From assembly GCA_024708885.1 (NCBI GenBank), contig JANJXT010000021.1:1-56211 (forward strand): a stretch of 56,211 nt of DNA, read 5' to 3'. The notes below the pieces were generated by a model that did not search any database, had not been told where the DNA came from, and saw only the letters and a list, made by a program, of their open reading frames with translations. The DNA is from Thiobacillus sp. (lineage in GTDB: Bacteria; Pseudomonadota; Gammaproteobacteria; Burkholderiales; Thiobacillaceae). Shown in pieces: positions 7,094 through 17,884 of this stretch. The position numbers and the translations under genes are program-made. Each line of letters opens with the position of its first letter. Position 1 is the first letter of the stretch.

Positions 7094-9168
7094 GTGCGCA
7101 GGGTGTGATGGTGATGGGCATGCCGGTGCAGCGGCTGGCGGTGCCGATGCTGGTGCTGCTGATCCTGGCGATGATGGTGTTGCCCTTGCCCACCTTCATG
7201 CTCGACGTGCTGTTCACGCTCAACATCGCGCTGGCGATGATCGTCCTGCTGGTCAGCCTGAACGCGCGCCGGCCGCTGGATTTTTCGGTCTTTCCCACGG
7301 TGCTCCTCTTGACCACGCTGCTGCGCCTGGCGCTCAACGTCGCGTCCACCCGCATCATTCTGATGCAGGGCCACACCGGGCCGGATGCGGCGGGCAAGGT
7401 GATCGAGTCGTTCGGCAATTTTCTGGTCGGCGGCAACTACACCGTGGGCTTCGTGGTGTTCCTGATCCTCGTCATCATCAATTTCGTCGTGATCACCAAG
7501 GGCGCCGGACGCATCGCCGAGGTGGCGGCGCGCTTCACGCTGGATTCGATGCCGGGCAAACAGCTCGCGGTGGATGCCGATCTCAACGCGGGCTTCATTT
7601 CCGAGTCGGAAGCACGCACGCGGCGCACGGAAATCAGCCGCGAGTCCGATTTTTACGGAGCGATGGACGGCGCCTCGAAGTTCGTGCGCGGTGACGCGAT
7701 CGCCGGCATGATGATCATGGTGGTCAACCTCATCGGCGGGATTCTGGTGGGCGTGTTCCAGCACCAGCTCGGTCTCACCGAAGCATTGGGCCGTTACGCG
7801 CTGCTGACGGTGGGCGATGGCCTGGTGGCGCAGATTCCCGCACTGGTGATTTCCACCGCGGCAGGCATTGTCGTGAGTCGTGCATCGAGCGAGCAGGATC
7901 TCAGCCGCGAGTTTTCCACGCAGGTCTTCGGCCGGCCGCAGACGCTGTTCGTGGCGGCGAGCGTGCTGGCCGTGCTGGGCCTGATTCCCGGCACGCCGCA
8001 TGTGGCGTTCCTGCTGATCGCGGCGCTGCTCGGTGCGGGCGGTCTGTGGCTGACGCGCCGGCAGCAGCGCGCAGCGTTCGAAGTCGAGCCGCTGGACGTG
8101 ATCGAAGCGGCCCCCGCGCCGCTCGATCTCACCTGGGATGACATTCCGCCGGTCGATGTGCTCGCGCTGGAAGTTGGCTACCGCCTCATTCCGCTGGTCG
8201 ACCGAGCCCACGGCGGCGTGGCGCTGGCGAGCATCACCGAGGCGCGGCGGCGTTTCGCTGCCGACATGGGGCTGGTGGTGCCGCTGGTACGCGTGCGGGA
8301 CAACCTCGAACTCAAGCCGAACGCCTATCGCATCACGCTGAAGGGTGTCGACGTCGCGCACGGCGAACTGCCGGCCGGGCAGGTACTTGCCGTCGACATG
8401 GGCGACGTGCTGGGCCGGCTCGAAGGCGCTCCGGGTGCCGATCCGCTGACCGGGTTCGCCGGCATCTGGATCGAGGCGGAGCGGGTGGAAGAAGCGGAAC
8501 TGCGCGGCTTCGTGGCGATGCAGCCAGCCGACCTGCTTGCGCGCGAGGTCGAGGCCGTGTTTCGGCAACATGCGCCCGAGCTGTTGGGGCGCGGCGAAGT
8601 GCAGCAACTGATCGATGCGCTCGCGCGCAACCAGCCCGGTCTCGTCGAGGACGTCACCCCGCGCCACCTGCCGCTCACCAGCGTGCAGGCCATCCTGCAG
8701 CATCTCATCGCGGAAAACGTGTCGATCCGTGACAGCCGCACCCTGTTCGAAACCCTGGCGGCGCGTGCGCCGACCACGCAGCTGATCGACGATCTGGTCG
8801 AGACGGTACGCGCAGCGCTCGGGCGCAGCATTGTCGACCGGCTGTTCGAGGGCAGCAATACCCTGCACGTGATCGGTCTTGCGGCCGACGCCGAGACGCG
8901 CCTGCTGGACGAAATGGGTGACGAGGGCGAGGCGCTGCTGACCCCGGCCACGCTCGATGCCTTGAATGATGCAGCCGAGCGCGCACTCGCTGCGCAGGAG
9001 GAGGCGGGGCACCCGCCGGTGCTGCTGACTTCGCCGGCCTTGCGCGCCATCCTGTCGCGGCTGTTGCGGCGCAGCCTGCCGCGCCTGGCGGTCATTGCCT
9101 ATGCGGAGGTACCCGTTGACAAAATGGTGCAGGTGACGACTGAACTGATGATCGGAGGGACATCATGA
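7090..9168 (+). CDS. flhA: Flagellar export apparatus protein FlhA
   Basis: 692 residues, full length. The first ~330 residues hold eight predicted membrane helices and the conserved FHIPEP-region equivalent (RRPLDFSVFPTVLLLTTLLRLALNVASTR, near residues 55-85, and the loop with DLNAGFISESEARTRR). The cytoplasmic domain (~345-690) forms the export gate ring that docks chaperone-substrate complexes (LEVGYRLIPLVD, GDVLGRLEG, RLLRRSLPRLAVIAYAEVP). The GTG start at 7090 overlaps the flhB stop, and the stop overlaps the flhF ATG. This is tight translational coupling of flhB-flhA-flhF. Confidence 0.97.
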   Translation: MSAQGVMVMGMPVQRLAVPMLVLLILAMMVLPLPTFMLDVLFTLNIALAMIVLLVSLNARRPLDFSVFPTVLLLTTLLRLALNVASTRIILMQGHTGPDAAGKVIESFGNFLVGGNYTVGFVVFLILVIINFVVITKGAGRIAEVAARFTLDSMPGKQLAVDADLNAGFISESEARTRRTEISRESDFYGAMDGASKFVRGDAIAGMMIMVVNLIGGILVGVFQHQLGLTEALGRYALLTVGDGLVAQIPALVISTAAGIVVSRASSEQDLSREFSTQVFGRPQTLFVAASVLAVLGLIPGTPHVAFLLIAALLGAGGLWLTRRQQRAAFEVEPLDVIEAAPAPLDLTWDDIPPVDVLALEVGYRLIPLVDRAHGGVALASITEARRRFAADMGLVVPLVRVRDNLELKPNAYRITLKGVDVAHGELPAGQVLAVDMGDVLGRLEGAPGADPLTGFAGIWIEAERVEEAELRGFVAMQPADLLAREVEAVFRQHAPELLGRGEVQQLIDALARNQPGLVEDVTPRHLPLTSVQAILQHLIAENVSIRDSRTLFETLAARAPTTQLIDDLVETVRAALGRSIVDRLFEGSNTLHVIGLAADAETRLLDEMGDEGEALLTPATLDALNDAAERALAAQEEAGHPPVLLTSPALRAILSRLLRRSLPRLAVIAYAEVPVDKMVQVTTELMIGGTS

Positions 9169-10289
9169 GCGTGCGGGTGTTTGTCGCGTCGAATGCGCGC
9201 GAGGGACTGGCGCGGGTGCGGCGCGAACTGGGTGAGGATGCAGTGGTGCTGTCCACCCGGCCGCATCCGCAGGGGGTCGAACTGCTGGCCAGCGCGTATG
9301 GCGAGCTGACGGTATCGGCCCCGCTCGAAGCGGGCGAACAGCCCGGCAGTTCGCGCATTCTGCAGGAGCTGAACCGTCTGCGCGGTCTGTTGCAGAATCA
9401 GCTCGCCGGGTTTGCCTGGGGCAGCGCACGGCGGCGCGATCCGGCGCGGGTGACGCTGATGCAGACGCTGTTCGCCGCGGGCTTTGGAGGCGCGTTGGCG
9501 CGTACCCTGGCGGCGCGTCTGCCGCGCGGGCTGGATGCCGACGCGGCGCAGCGCTGGCTGCGCCAGGTGCTGATCCGCAATCTGCCGGTGTTGCCGCGCA
9601 GCGAGGATCCGATCCGCCGCGGCGGCGTGTTGGCGCTGGTCGGCTCGACCGGCGCGGGCAAGACCACGACGCTCGCCAAGCTCGCCGCGCGTGGCGTCGA
9701 CGTGCACGGTGCGGGCAGCGTCGCACTGGTCGCGGCGGACGCCTGGCGCGTCGCTGCCGGTGCGCAACTCGCCGTGTATGCCGACCTGCTCGGGGTTCCG
9801 CTTCACACCGCCCCGGACGCGGCGGCGCTCGCGGCGCTGCTGCCGCAGCTCGCCGACAAAAAGCTGGTGCTGATCGACACCGCCGGCCATGCGCCGCAGG
9901 ATCCGCGGGTGCGCGACGTGGTGGCGCTCGACGCACTCGGCGTGCGCCGTATCGCGGTGATCGCAGCGAGCCTGCAGGGTGCGGCGCTGGAGCAGGCGAT
10001 GACCCGTTTCGGAACGGGTGCCGTTGCCTGCGTGCTCACCAAGCTCGACGAGACGCCGCAACTGGGCGCGGCGCTGGATGGTCTGATTCGGCATCGTCTG
10101 CCGCTCGCCCATGTGTGCACCGGCCAGCGCGTGCCGGAAGACCTGCACGCACCGCACGCGGCCTACCTTGTCGACCGTGCGCTCAAGGGCGCGCGGCTTG
10201 CCACCCCCTACACGCTGCACACGGACGACTGGCCCCTCTTTGCCGGTGTCGAGGCCGAGCGTGCCGCGAAGGATACGCATGCTGCCTGA
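9165..10289 (+). CDS. flhF: Flagellar SRP-type GTPase FlhF
   Basis: 374 residues. FlhF is the SRP-family GTPase that places the polar flagellum. An N-terminal B-domain (SVRVFVASNAREGLARVRREL, GEDAVVLSTR) precedes an NG domain. The P-loop is GSTGAGKTTTLAKLAAR near residue 160, G3 is IDTAGHAPQDPR near residue 238 and G4 is TKLDE near residue 289. It overlaps the next gene by 11 bases. The partner that normally stimulates FlhF, FlhG, is represented downstream only by a P-loop-less protein. Confidence 0.95.
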   Translation: MSVRVFVASNAREGLARVRRELGEDAVVLSTRPHPQGVELLASAYGELTVSAPLEAGEQPGSSRILQELNRLRGLLQNQLAGFAWGSARRRDPARVTLMQTLFAAGFGGALARTLAARLPRGLDADAAQRWLRQVLIRNLPVLPRSEDPIRRGGVLALVGSTGAGKTTTLAKLAARGVDVHGAGSVALVAADAWRVAAGAQLAVYADLLGVPLHTAPDAAALAALLPQLADKKLVLIDTAGHAPQDPRVRDVVALDALGVRRIAVIAASLQGAALEQAMTRFGTGAVACVLTKLDETPQLGAALDGLIRHRLPLAHVCTGQRVPEDLHAPHAAYLVDRALKGARLATPYTLHTDDWPLFAGVEAERAAKDTHAA

Positions 10290-10923
10290 CCAGGCGGCGG
10301 GCCTGCGGCGGCGAGCCGGCGGAACACTTCACGCCCTGCACTGTTTTTCCTCGGTGCCGGCGATGGGCGAACGGCTGGTCGCGGCCTTGCAGCGACATGG
10401 CTGGCGCGTGCTGCGTATCGAGACCGGCGAACGGCCGTCGCGGCAGACGCCGGCACGCAGTCTTTTCGACGGGCCGCAGCAACTGGCGCGGCGGCAACTC
10501 AATGTGCTGGCGCTGGAACACGGTGACGTCTGGCTCGCACCCGGACTGCGGGCGGATGCTGCGGGGCTGGCCGCGGTGGCGGCTCGCTACGATGCTGTGC
10601 TGCTGCATGCGGATTTCACCTGTGAGGCGTGGACACCCATGCCCGGGGCGGAGAACCACGTGATCGTCGATGTGCCCATGGAAACCCAGGCATTGCAGCA
10701 TGCCTTCCGCCTGCTCAAGACGCTCTCTCGTTGCCGGTCCGGCAGCACGGTGAGTCTCATTGGCGATGCGCTCGCCTGCGCCCGCCTGCAGGACGCGAGC
10801 CGCCGGTTTCTCGATACCGTATTTGTGCGCACGCTTTCGTGTTTCAGCGAAGAAGTTGAACCAATTTCCGCGCTTGCCGCTAGAATGGCGGGCGAGGAGA
10901 AGGGCCGGAGCGCCCGTTGTTGA
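10279..10923 (+). CDS. Degenerate FlhG/FleN-like protein without a P-loop
   Basis: 214 residues in the flhG position between flhF and fliA. The N-terminus reads MLPDQAAGLRRRAGG. DQAxxLR is the activator helix by which FlhG stimulates FlhF GTPase. The following segment (TLHALHCFSSVPAMGERLVAALQRHGWRVLRIE) aligns in layout with the first strand, loop and helix of a MinD-type ATPase. The deviant Walker A (GKGGVGKT) is absent, and no sensing Asp motif (DTPAG) is visible. The C-terminal part (VDVPMETQALQHAFRLLKTLSR) still looks like the MinD tail. I infer a pseudo-ATPase that could keep only the FlhF-binding function. The start at 10279 overlaps flhF and is the first ATG giving this N-terminus. Confidence 0.6.
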   Translation: MLPDQAAGLRRRAGGTLHALHCFSSVPAMGERLVAALQRHGWRVLRIETGERPSRQTPARSLFDGPQQLARRQLNVLALEHGDVWLAPGLRADAAGLAAVAARYDAVLLHADFTCEAWTPMPGAENHVIVDVPMETQALQHAFRLLKTLSRCRSGSTVSLIGDALACARLQDASRRFLDTVFVRTLSCFSEEVEPISALAARMAGEEKGRSARC

Positions 10924-11050
10924 TCCAATGAGACGAAACATCCGACGCGAGACGATACCGCGCAGGGTCAACAATCATGAAGCAGCTTGCTGCTTGGCGA
11001 TGGAGTGGGTTGGGCCATTCGCCAACGATGACAAGGGAAGTACCTGAAAC

Positions 11051-11761
11051 ATGGCTGGTAAACCGACGTCCCTGGACGACCAGATCACCAAGCACGCGCC
11101 GCTGGTCAAGCGCATCGCGTATCACATGATGGCGCGCCTGCCCGCCAGCGTCGAAGTCGATGACCTGATCCAGGTTGGCCTCATCGGGCTGATGGATGCG
11201 GTGACGCGCTTCGATGGCTCGCAGGGCGCGCAATTCGAGTCGTATGCCACGCAGCGCATCCGCGGCGCCATGCTCGACGAACTGCGCGAGGCCGACTGGC
11301 TGCCGCGTCACGTGCGGCAGAAGTCGCGCCAGATCGAGGCGGCGATCAGCCGCCTGGAACAGCGCCACGGCAAATCGCCGAGCGAACAGGAAATCTCCGC
11401 TGAACTCGGCATACCGATCGACCAGTACCAGACGATGCTGGGCGACGTGAAATGCTCACAGCTCCTGTACTACGAGGATTTTTCCGACGAGGACAGCGCC
11501 AGCTTCCTGGAACGCTATCTGGTCGACGGCAGCAGCGATCCGCTCGCCCTGCTGGAAGACGATGGCTTCCGTGCAAGCCTCATTGCCGCGATCCATCACC
11601 TCCCGGAGCGCGAGCGCAGCATGATGGGCATGTACTACGAACAGGACATGAATCTCAAGGAAATCGGTGCGGTTCTGGGCGTCTCCGAATCGCGTGTGTG
11701 CCAGTTGCATTCGCAGGCCGTCGCGCGCCTGCGCGCCCAGCTCAAGATCTGGAAGGACTGA
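11051..11761 (+). CDS. fliA: Flagellar sigma factor FliA (sigma-28)
   Basis: 236 residues with sigma-70 regions 2, 3 and 4: VKRIAYHMMARLPASVEVDDLIQVGLIGLMDA (region 2.1-2.2), QFESYATQRIRGAMLDELREADWLPR (2.3-2.4, typical of FliA), and a C-terminal HTH NLKEIGAVLGVSESRVCQLHSQA (region 4.2). It directs RNA polymerase to late flagellar and chemotaxis promoters of the form TAAAGTTT-N11-GCCGATAA. One such promoter is seen at 22533-22559 in this window. The 127 bases before it, after the flhG-like gene, contain a small AGCAGCTTGCTGCT hairpin and a GGGAAG ribosome site but no recognisable gene. Confidence 0.97.
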   Translation: MAGKPTSLDDQITKHAPLVKRIAYHMMARLPASVEVDDLIQVGLIGLMDAVTRFDGSQGAQFESYATQRIRGAMLDELREADWLPRHVRQKSRQIEAAISRLEQRHGKSPSEQEISAELGIPIDQYQTMLGDVKCSQLLYYEDFSDEDSASFLERYLVDGSSDPLALLEDDGFRASLIAAIHHLPERERSMMGMYYEQDMNLKEIGAVLGVSESRVCQLHSQAVARLRAQLKIWKD

Positions 11762-11837
11762 CGCGGCGGCTCGCGCGGGCCAAGCATGGACAAATCCGCG
11801 ATAATGGCGGCTTGTCCAATCTGGTCGCAGTCTTTCC

Positions 11838-13067
<1,230 letters not shown>

Positions 13068-13098
13068 CCCCGGTCCGGCCGACACCTGGAACCGTGCC

Positions 13099-13479
13099 AT
13101 GAAGCCGGTCGAACGCCCCGTCTATCTCGATCTGCTGCGCATCCGTCTGCCGCTGCCTGGCTGGGTGTCGATCCTGCACCGGGTATCGGGCGCGCTGCTG
13201 TTTGCCGCCCTGCCGCTTGGCGTGTGGGCGCTGTCGCTGTCGCTGACGGAGGCGGCAGGCTTCCAGCGCGTTGCCGGCATGGCCGCGCACCCGCTGGCGA
13301 AGCTGGGTGTGCTGGTTCTGCTCTGGGCGCTCGCGCACCATTTCTTTGCCGGCCTGCGGCATCTGGCGCTCGACCTGCACCGGGGCGTGGACCTTCGGCG
13401 CGCGCGGCAGAGCAGCCTGGCTGTATTGCTGGCATCCGCGCTGGCGATACTCCTTGCCGCATGGCGGCTGTTCGCATGA
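13099..13479 (+). CDS. sdhC: Succinate dehydrogenase cytochrome b556 subunit
   Basis: 126 residues with three membrane helices. [12 protein letters not shown] carries the Ser/Arg of the quinone pocket, and [15 protein letters not shown] carries the haem b His and the Arg/Asp region. It anchors SdhAB to the inner membrane and takes part in ubiquinone reduction. I chose ATG 13099 because [15 protein letters not shown] is the family N-terminus. The stop overlaps the sdhD start (ATGA). Confidence 0.95.
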   Translation: MKPVERPVYLDLLRIRLPLPGWVSILHRVSGALLFAALPLGVWALSLSLTEAAGFQRVAGMAAHPLAKLGVLVLLWALAHHFFAGLRHLALDLHRGVDLRRARQSSLAVLLASALAILLAAWRLFA

Positions 13480-13823
13480 AATCGGCCAGCGGCGCGCACA
13501 CCGGCACCGGAAGCTGGCTGTTGCAGCGCGCGACGGCGGTCGTTCTCGCGCTGACCCTGCCCGTCCTGATCGTTTACGTGCTGGCGGCGACGCCGATCGA
13601 CGATTTCGCAGGCTGGCAGGCGCTGTTTTCTCCGCTGTGGCTGCGCGTGCTGGGCCTGCTGGCTGCGGTGGCGCTCGCACTGCATGCGTGGGTGGGGATG
13701 CGCGATCTGTTCATGGACTATGTCCGTCCGACCCTGCTGCGGCTGGCGCTCTATCTGGCGGTGGTCGTCACCCTGGCCGGCAGCGTGGCCTGGCTCGCCG
13801 CCGTGCTGTGGAGCGTGGCATGA
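13476..13823 (+). CDS. sdhD: Succinate dehydrogenase membrane anchor subunit
   Basis: 115 residues with three membrane helices ([53 protein letters not shown]). [15 protein letters not shown] contains the haem-ligand His and the Asp-Tyr pair of the ubiquinone site. With SdhC it completes the membrane part of complex II. It overlaps sdhC and sdhA by four bases each. Confidence 0.95.
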   Translation: MKSASGAHTGTGSWLLQRATAVVLALTLPVLIVYVLAATPIDDFAGWQALFSPLWLRVLGLLAAVALALHAWVGMRDLFMDYVRPTLLRLALYLAVVVTLAGSVAWLAAVLWSVA

Positions 13824-15574
13824 AAACCCGCCGCTTTGACGCGCTCATCATCGGCGGCGGCGGCGCCGGCCTGCGCGCCGCGCTGCAGCTGGCGCGGTCG
13901 GACCATACGGTCGCGGTGGTGTCGAAGGTGTTCCCGACGCGCTCGCACACGGTGTCGGCGCAGGGCGGCATCACCGCGGCACTCGCCAACGTCGATGACG
14001 ACCGCTGGGAGTGGCACATGTACGACACGGTCAAGGGTGGCGACTGGTTGGGCGACCAGGACGCGATCGAGTTCATGTGCCGCGAGGCGGCGAGCGCCGT
14101 CTACGAACTCGAGCACATGGGCCTGCCGTTCTCGCGGCTCGACAACGGCCGCATCTACCAGCGGCCGTTCGGCGGCCAATCCAAGAATTTCGGCGGAGAG
14201 CAAGCGACGCGCACCTGCGCCGCTGCCGACCGCACCGGCCACGCGCTGCTGCACACGCTGTACCAGCAGAACATCAAGCATCGCACCCAGTTCTTCGACG
14301 AATACTTCGCGCTCGATCTGGTGCGTGACGCCGAGGGCTACTGCCTCGGCGTCACCGCCACGTCCATCGAGACCGGCGAGCCGCTGCTGATCGAGGCGCG
14401 CGCGACTCTGCTCGCCACCGGCGGGGCAGGGCGCGTGTTCGGCAACAGCAGCAACGCCATGATCAACACCGGCGACGGCCTCGGCATGGTGCTGCGCGCC
14501 GGGCTGCCGCTGCAGGACATGGAGTTCTGGCAGTTCCACCCCACCGGCATCGCCGGTGTCGGCTGCCTCATCACCGAGGGCGCACGCGGCGAGGGCGGCT
14601 ATCTCCTCAATCGGCACGGCGAGCGCTTCATGCAGCGCTATGCGCCGCATGCACAGGATCTCGCAGGACGTGACGTCGTCGCGCGCGCCATCGCCATCGA
14701 GATCGCCGAGGGGCGCGGCTGCGGCGCACAGGGTGACCATGTCGAGCTCAAGCTCGACCACCTCGGTGAAGCCGCCATTGCGCAGAAACTTCCCGGTATC
14801 CGCGAGCTGTCCATCCGTTTTGCAGGCGTGGATCCGGCGCATGCGCCGATTCCCGTGGCGCCGACCGCGCACTACATGATGGGCGGCATCCCCACCAACC
14901 TGCATGGCCAGGTCGTCGCGCCGGCGCGCTTCGGTCCGGAGGAGCCGGTGCCGGGCCTCTATGCCGTCGGCGAGTGCGCCTGCGTGTCGGTGCACGGTGC
15001 CAACCGCCTTGGCGGCAACTCGCTGCTTGACCTCGTGGTGTTCGGCCGTGCCGCGGGGCGCCACATGCTGGAATATCTGCGCGACAACCCGTATCCGCGC
15101 CCCTTGCCGGATGATGCCGCCGCAGCAGGTCTTGCGCGCCTCGCGCGCTGGGACCGCAAGGGCAGCGAGCGCGTCGCGGCGATCACCGCCGATTTGCGTC
15201 GCCTCATGCAGAAGCATTGTGGCGTGTTCCGGACCGATGGCGTCCTGCGCGAAGGGCTTGCCGAGCTTGATGCGCTCGAGGCGCGCCTCGCGCAGGCCGG
15301 CTTGCAGGACACCAGCCGCGTGTTCAACACCGCGCGCATCGAGGCGCTGGAACTGGAAAACCTCGTCGCCGTCGCACGTGCAACGCTGGTATCGGCGCGC
15401 GCCCGCACCGAGAGCCGCGGCGCCCACGCGCGCGAGGATTTTCCGCAACGCGACGACGCGAATTGGCTGCGGCACACGCTTTACGTGCGGGAAGGCGACC
15501 AGCTGGATACCAAACCGGTGCGCTTGAAGCCGCTGACCGTGGAGTCGATCAAGCCGAAGGAGCGGGTGTACTGA
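13820..15574 (+). CDS. sdhA: Succinate dehydrogenase flavoprotein subunit
   Basis: 584 residues. An FAD Rossmann motif ([18 protein letters not shown]) is at the N-terminus, the flavinylation His is in [11 protein letters not shown] near residue 43, and the capping and active-site region is [21 protein letters not shown] near residues 240-260. [18 protein letters not shown] follows near residue 390, and a C-terminal helical domain ends in [13 protein letters not shown]. It oxidises succinate to fumarate on the cytoplasmic face. Covalent FAD attachment needs SdhE, encoded two genes downstream. Confidence 0.97.
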   Translation: MKTRRFDALIIGGGGAGLRAALQLARSDHTVAVVSKVFPTRSHTVSAQGGITAALANVDDDRWEWHMYDTVKGGDWLGDQDAIEFMCREAASAVYELEHMGLPFSRLDNGRIYQRPFGGQSKNFGGEQATRTCAAADRTGHALLHTLYQQNIKHRTQFFDEYFALDLVRDAEGYCLGVTATSIETGEPLLIEARATLLATGGAGRVFGNSSNAMINTGDGLGMVLRAGLPLQDMEFWQFHPTGIAGVGCLITEGARGEGGYLLNRHGERFMQRYAPHAQDLAGRDVVARAIAIEIAEGRGCGAQGDHVELKLDHLGEAAIAQKLPGIRELSIRFAGVDPAHAPIPVAPTAHYMMGGIPTNLHGQVVAPARFGPEEPVPGLYAVGECACVSVHGANRLGGNSLLDLVVFGRAAGRHMLEYLRDNPYPRPLPDDAAAAGLARLARWDRKGSERVAAITADLRRLMQKHCGVFRTDGVLREGLAELDALEARLAQAGLQDTSRVFNTARIEALELENLVAVARATLVSARARTESRGAHAREDFPQRDDANWLRHTLYVREGDQLDTKPVRLKPLTVESIKPKERVY

Positions 15575-15584
15575 TGTCGATCAA

Positions 15585-16292
15585 ATGGGCATGGGCATGA
15601 AATTCCGCCTCTACCGCTACGATCCTGAATCCGGCGAGCCCCCGTTCATGCAGGACGTCGAACTCGACATCGATCCTGCCGGCAAGATGCTGCTCGACGC
15701 GCTCATCGCCATCAAGGCGCAGGACGAGACGCTTGCGTTGCGCCGCTCGTGCCGCGAGGGGGTGTGCGGCTCGGACGCGGTCAATGTCAACGGCAGGAAC
15801 CGGCTGGCCTGCATCACGCCGCTTGGCGAACTGAAGGAGCCGGTCGAGGTGCGCCCGCTGCCGGGGCTGCCGGTGATCCGCGATCTCGTCGTCGACATGG
15901 AACCGTTCTTCAGGCAGTACCGCTCGATCAAGCCGTGGCTCGTCAACGACGATCCCGAGCCCGAGGTGGAGCGGTTGCAGAGTCCGGAACAACGGGCGCG
16001 GCTCGACGGGCTGTACGAGTGCATCCTGTGCGCCTGCTGCACGACGGCGTGCCCGTCGTTCTGGTGGAACCCGGAAACCTTCGTCGGTCCGGCGGGATTG
16101 CTGCAGGCGTATCGCTTCATCGCCGACAGCCGCGACGAGGCGATCTCGGCGCGCCTCGACCATCTGGAAGATCCGTATCGGCTGTACCGTTGCCGCGGGA
16201 TCCTGAACTGCGTGGACGCCTGTCCCAAAGGGCTCAACCCGGCCGAGGCGATCGGGCGTATTCGCACGCAACTGGTGAAGCGGCGTGTCTGA
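15585..16292 (+). CDS. sdhB: Succinate dehydrogenase iron-sulfur subunit
   Basis: 235 residues. It carries the three clusters: [2Fe-2S] in CREGVCGSDAVNVNGRNRLAC, [4Fe-4S] in CILCACCTTACPSFWW, and [3Fe-4S] in CRGILNCVDACPKGLNP. Electrons pass from SdhA FAD to ubiquinone. Several in-frame ATGs (15585, 15591, 15597) are possible starts. The conserved MKFRLYRYDPE begins at the third, so the first four residues are uncertain. The stop overlaps the sdhE GTG start. Confidence 0.96.
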   Translation: MGMGMKFRLYRYDPESGEPPFMQDVELDIDPAGKMLLDALIAIKAQDETLALRRSCREGVCGSDAVNVNGRNRLACITPLGELKEPVEVRPLPGLPVIRDLVVDMEPFFRQYRSIKPWLVNDDPEPEVERLQSPEQRARLDGLYECILCACCTTACPSFWWNPETFVGPAGLLQAYRFIADSRDEAISARLDHLEDPYRLYRCRGILNCVDACPKGLNPAEAIGRIRTQLVKRRV

Positions 16293-16571
16293 GCTTCGCG
16301 TGTTCGATCCGGTCGCTGCGGGCCCGATGCGGGAACGCTTCGATGGCATCTCCTGGCGCTGTCGCCGCGGCCTGCTGGAACTGGACCTGCTCCTGGGTGG
16401 CTTTTGGGCTGCGCACCGCGCTACACTTCGTCCTGAGGCAACGGCTGCGTTCGAGCGGCTGTTGGCCCTGCCGGACATGGCTATCGTCGACATGCTGCAT
16501 GGCCATCTGCCAGCGGGCGATGCCGAGCTGGCGCGGCTCATTGAAGGCCTGCAACACTTTCGAGACGTAAA

Positions 16572-16575
<4 letters not shown>
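16285..16575 (+). CDS. sdhE: SdhE, FAD assembly factor for succinate dehydrogenase
   Basis: 96 residues, GTG start at 16285. The family mark is [14 protein letters not shown] (RGxxExD, residues ~29-42), required for flavinylation of SdhA. The remainder is a small five-helix fold. The overlaps with both sdhB and gltA (ATGA at 16572) show translational coupling within one operon. The N-terminus is slightly longer than usual. Confidence 0.93.
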
Positions 16576-17867
<1,292 letters not shown>

Positions 17868-17884
17868 CGCGTCGCGATGGTCCC

